A stretch of DNA of 64,000 nt from Agrocybe praecox (taxonomy: Eukaryota > Basidiomycota > Agaricomycetes > Agaricales > Agrocybaceae). The stretch's first letter is position 1. Every line of letters starts with the position of its first letter. Positions 61,805 through 64,000 of this stretch are shown piece by piece. Location of the stretch: positions 2,480,001 through 2,544,000 of the forward strand of contig OZ024847.1 in NCBI GenBank assembly GCA_964017145.1. Direction: 5' to 3'. A model generated the notes under the pieces. The model was not told the origin of the DNA, ran no database searches, and saw only the letters and a list, made by a program, of their open reading frames with translations. A program made the position numbers and the translations under genes.

Positions 61805-62060
61805 CTATACAGGCTCATCCGACGAGACTGCCAGATTTTAATTTTTCAAACTGGGATATTACTGCGCTTTCGATTATATCACCTTCGTCCTGGTGTCCAC
61901 ACGTTAAATTGATCTTTTTGAGGAGGTTCTTCCACGCTGCAAAATTTCGTTCTCTTTTCAACCCCACCTCCACAAATTCATCAAGACGCGGAAATATGAG
62001 TCGAAGTCGTTTTCGCAACTCGGCGAGTTCGGCTACTGCTAGTTGGATGTTCGACGACAT
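61805..62060 (-). pseudogene. TPR5: C-terminal stub
   Basis: The minus strand keeps only the last 70 or so codons of the TPR gene: LAELRKRLRLIFPRLDEF, VEVGLKRERNFAAWKNLLKK and CGHQDEGDIIESAVISQFE. After QFE a 7-nt insertion shifts the frame so it ends KSGSLVG instead of SSDEPV, whose stop would be at 61807-61805. Upstream of the LAEL block the sequence is unrelated to the family. This is a truncated remnant at the outer edge of the right arm. The short ATG-led open frame from 62060 is probably fortuitous. Confidence 0.82.
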
Positions 62061-62254
62061 AATGACTTTCTAGAGATGAACCGGTTAACTTTTAGGTCAG
62101 GTTTGGAATTCTCTCCACACCTAGAAATATATTGATCTGTGAACTTGTCTCCCTTGTCCTTCCTCAGAGCATTGGCCATTGATCGTAACCTTAAGCGCCC
62201 GTTCATAATGGGAATCGCGTCACTCCGGTACCGGTATCCAACATTAACCGGTCA

Positions 62255-62533
62255 ATGATTGACGTTTCACCTTTTTGGACCATGTTGTTTATTCATAACA
62301 CCGGCCAGGACCTCGCAGATGCAGTCATCGCTCCAAGGAGTACTCTTCTTAAATATCTACTAGGAACAGAACGAGGAAACACTCTAGCCTGCTTCGCTTC
62401 TGGAAATATATTTCTCATTTTGGGTCTGTTCTTGTACATGGTCTCCCCGCAATCCCGACCACAAGTTCTCACGGTCTCACACTATCTTCGTACGTACCCC
62501 CTTTCGATGGATGACTTCCATTCTAAGGACTGA
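62255..62533 (+). other. Small open frame with one hydrophobic stretch
   Basis: An ATG-led frame of 92 codons contains a possible membrane segment (LACFASGNIFLILGLFLYM). No family is recognised, no joinable exons are seen, and there is no repeat relation to other parts of the window. It lies 180 bp before the next gene. It may be fortuitous. Confidence 0.2.
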
Positions 62534-62714
62534 GAGTAGCGTGGACGAATTTTGGGACAGACCAACCGTACTAGTCCTGATTTAGTCCCTTCAAACAATT
62601 ATCTTTGGCACTGAAAGCTTTAAAGCTCCAACCCAACTCCAACTCGATCCAAACTTCCCCACCTTCACCTCGATCATTGTAGTTGCAAATTGTCGTCGTT
62701 ATTTTCTCACGCCA

Positions 62715-63522
62715 ATGTCAGAGGAAGGGTCGCTTCGCTCAAATTTATCCGTAACTCACATCAACGCTTCTCAAGATTCCCTATTTGTCTATAAATTCGA
62801 AGGGAAACGCCTCGTCGCGACTCGTCAAACATGTTACCAAGTTTGTCTGGCCTTGTTCCAGCATGATTCCCCACACTATTTCTCATCACATTGTACACCT
62901 AGGACGCGGCAGACCTATGTCGGAGGATCTTCCCGACCATCTCAATGAATAGCGCAATCGGGTTTTATACCAAAGATCTAGACGTATGTGACGAGGAATT
63001 GATTCAAATCTCCGAAGTGGCATGGGCGGACGCTGTGCCTCTGCTCAAATCAATCACCGTGAGAGAAATGAAAGAAGCGAAGGTGGTTCCGATGAAAACA
63101 GAAGTCGTGCTCGACTCGGTGGCAGGTGGTACGCACACAGATCTCTGCCTTGACGAAATTAAACATATTTAAAAAGAATTGATATCCCGATTCCCACAGT
63201 CTTTGAAAACTCGAGTAGTGTGCATCCGCATTCCGACGCCCATCTGTCGAATATCAATTTGGATATGCTTCCATCTGGGTCGAGGCCCAGTAATATGGCT
63301 CACATGAAGTACAAAGAGCATAAAAGGGGCAAGGGCCGTCCTCCCAAAAAATCTGTGCTAGCAAAAACATCCAGTATACCCGTCTCCGACGCTGACTCCG
63401 ACTCCTTGGAAAGGACCTTCAGACGTTCTACTCGTGAACGCCTTCCCCCGAAACGAGGCCTGGAATTCCTTGCCGATCCAAATCCGAATCCAAAGGCCAA
63501 AATGTTCAAGTATGTAAACTAA
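62715..63522 (+). CDS. Hypothetical protein with GRP (AT-hook-like) motif
   Basis: The model has three exons, 62715-62840, 62903-63128 and 63200-63522, with introns of 62 and 71 nt (GT-AG). The frame is fully open for 224 aa. The N-terminal 110 residues look like a compact alpha/beta domain: FVYKFEGKRLVATRQTCYQ, then DAADLCRRIFPTI, then GFYTKDLDVCDEELIQIS and EVAWADAVPLLKSITV. The alternating strand/helix pattern is suggestive of a ubiquitin-like fold, but that is inference. The C-terminal half is basic and disordered with a KRGKGRPPKKS motif, resembling an AT-hook core (GRP flanked by Lys/Arg), then RRSTRERLPPKRG. This suggests DNA or chromatin binding. No homologue is named. The gene lies outside the duplicated arms and appears intact. 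Confidence 0.7.
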
Positions 63523-64000
63523 ATGAATGTATGAATATTTCATGAATATTAAACAGCTTGTGACTGATGATTTACAATCGTAGTAGGCTCTCGTATGTGT
63601 GGGTAATGGAAATGGGGTGACTGATAGCCCGAATTCACTAATGTAAAAGCATAGCCTAATCACGTTTGATCTTAATATATACATTCACACCATCGGCTCT
63701 ATTATTCGGCTCTTCTTGGTTTTCGTTCTTATTGGAACGGACTTCGATACTTGTGCTCCGTCATCTGCAATTTACTTCAACTGATGCGGTTGTTGCCTAA
63801 TTCATGGGCTGCATGTAATAACTTAATATATGACGGGTCTTCACACCCTCCGAGTCAGTGCCAAAAAGACGCACTTTTATGGTGCTACTAAAACCTGCAT
63901 TTTTCAGATTTTGAGAGTCCCCGCCCTTTGCATGGATGCGGGGCCGGACCGTGCCCCCTAACTTCTTAAGCGCCCATGACATTGATTGGAATCACGTTAT
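63523..64000. other. Unassigned right edge
   Basis: No gene, RNA or repeat is recognised in the last 480 bases. A GC-rich stretch near 63918-63955 has no visible feature. Confidence 0.45.

Overview
The window looks like genomic DNA of a mushroom-forming basidiomycete (Agaricomycete). The reasons are the dense 50-62 nt GT-AG introns, a KDZ-class transposase with the CxC5/CxC6 cysteine clusters typical of basidiomycetes, an alpha-kinase-like protein behind an agaricomycete-type cysteine cluster, and large helical-bundle/TPR proteins. No RNA genes were recognised. Identities are judged by reading and no similarity search was run.

Layout. The left arm (about 1-25 kb) holds three tandem, same-strand copies of a roughly 1,110-1,140 aa gene: TPR1 4103-7586, TPR2 12400-15985 and TPR3 21413-24922. 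Each has the same four-exon structure. They are separated by decayed copies of a second, unrecognised multi-exon gene-like module on the opposite strand (R1-R3). The right arm (about 50-62 kb) carries the same unit inverted: module R4, TPR4 (57036-53468, minus, frameshifted), module R5, and the C-terminal stub of TPR5. The cluster is therefore two inverted arms around a core of about 25 kb.

The core holds: a mostly gene-poor stretch with low-complexity tracts (25-32 kb); a RING-finger/coiled-coil gene on the minus strand (34159-32210) whose reading frame needs a 4-nt micro-exon; a second gene-poor stretch (34.7-42 kb); and a 6.5 kb KDZ DNA transposon (42097-48575). The transposon has 38-bp perfect terminal inverted repeats and imperfect 8-bp target duplications. 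It carries an intact six-exon transposase, a GACG-rich minisatellite, and a convergent alpha-kinase-like gene as apparent cargo. A 697-bp hAT-like MITE (58646-59342) with a perfect 8-bp target duplication interrupts module R5. At the far right is an intact three-exon gene of unknown function with a GRP motif (62715-63522).

The first 1.5 kb is a chimera: a relic of a TPR-gene promoter is joined to a duplicated, internally deleted segment of the RING locus 30 kb away, then to module R1. The TPR proteins combine a HeLo/MLKL-like helical N-terminus (inferred), a variable heptad stalk and a full-length TPR array, with no nucleotide-binding domain. That makes them candidates for NLR-related self/non-self or cell-death functions, but this is inference from architecture only.
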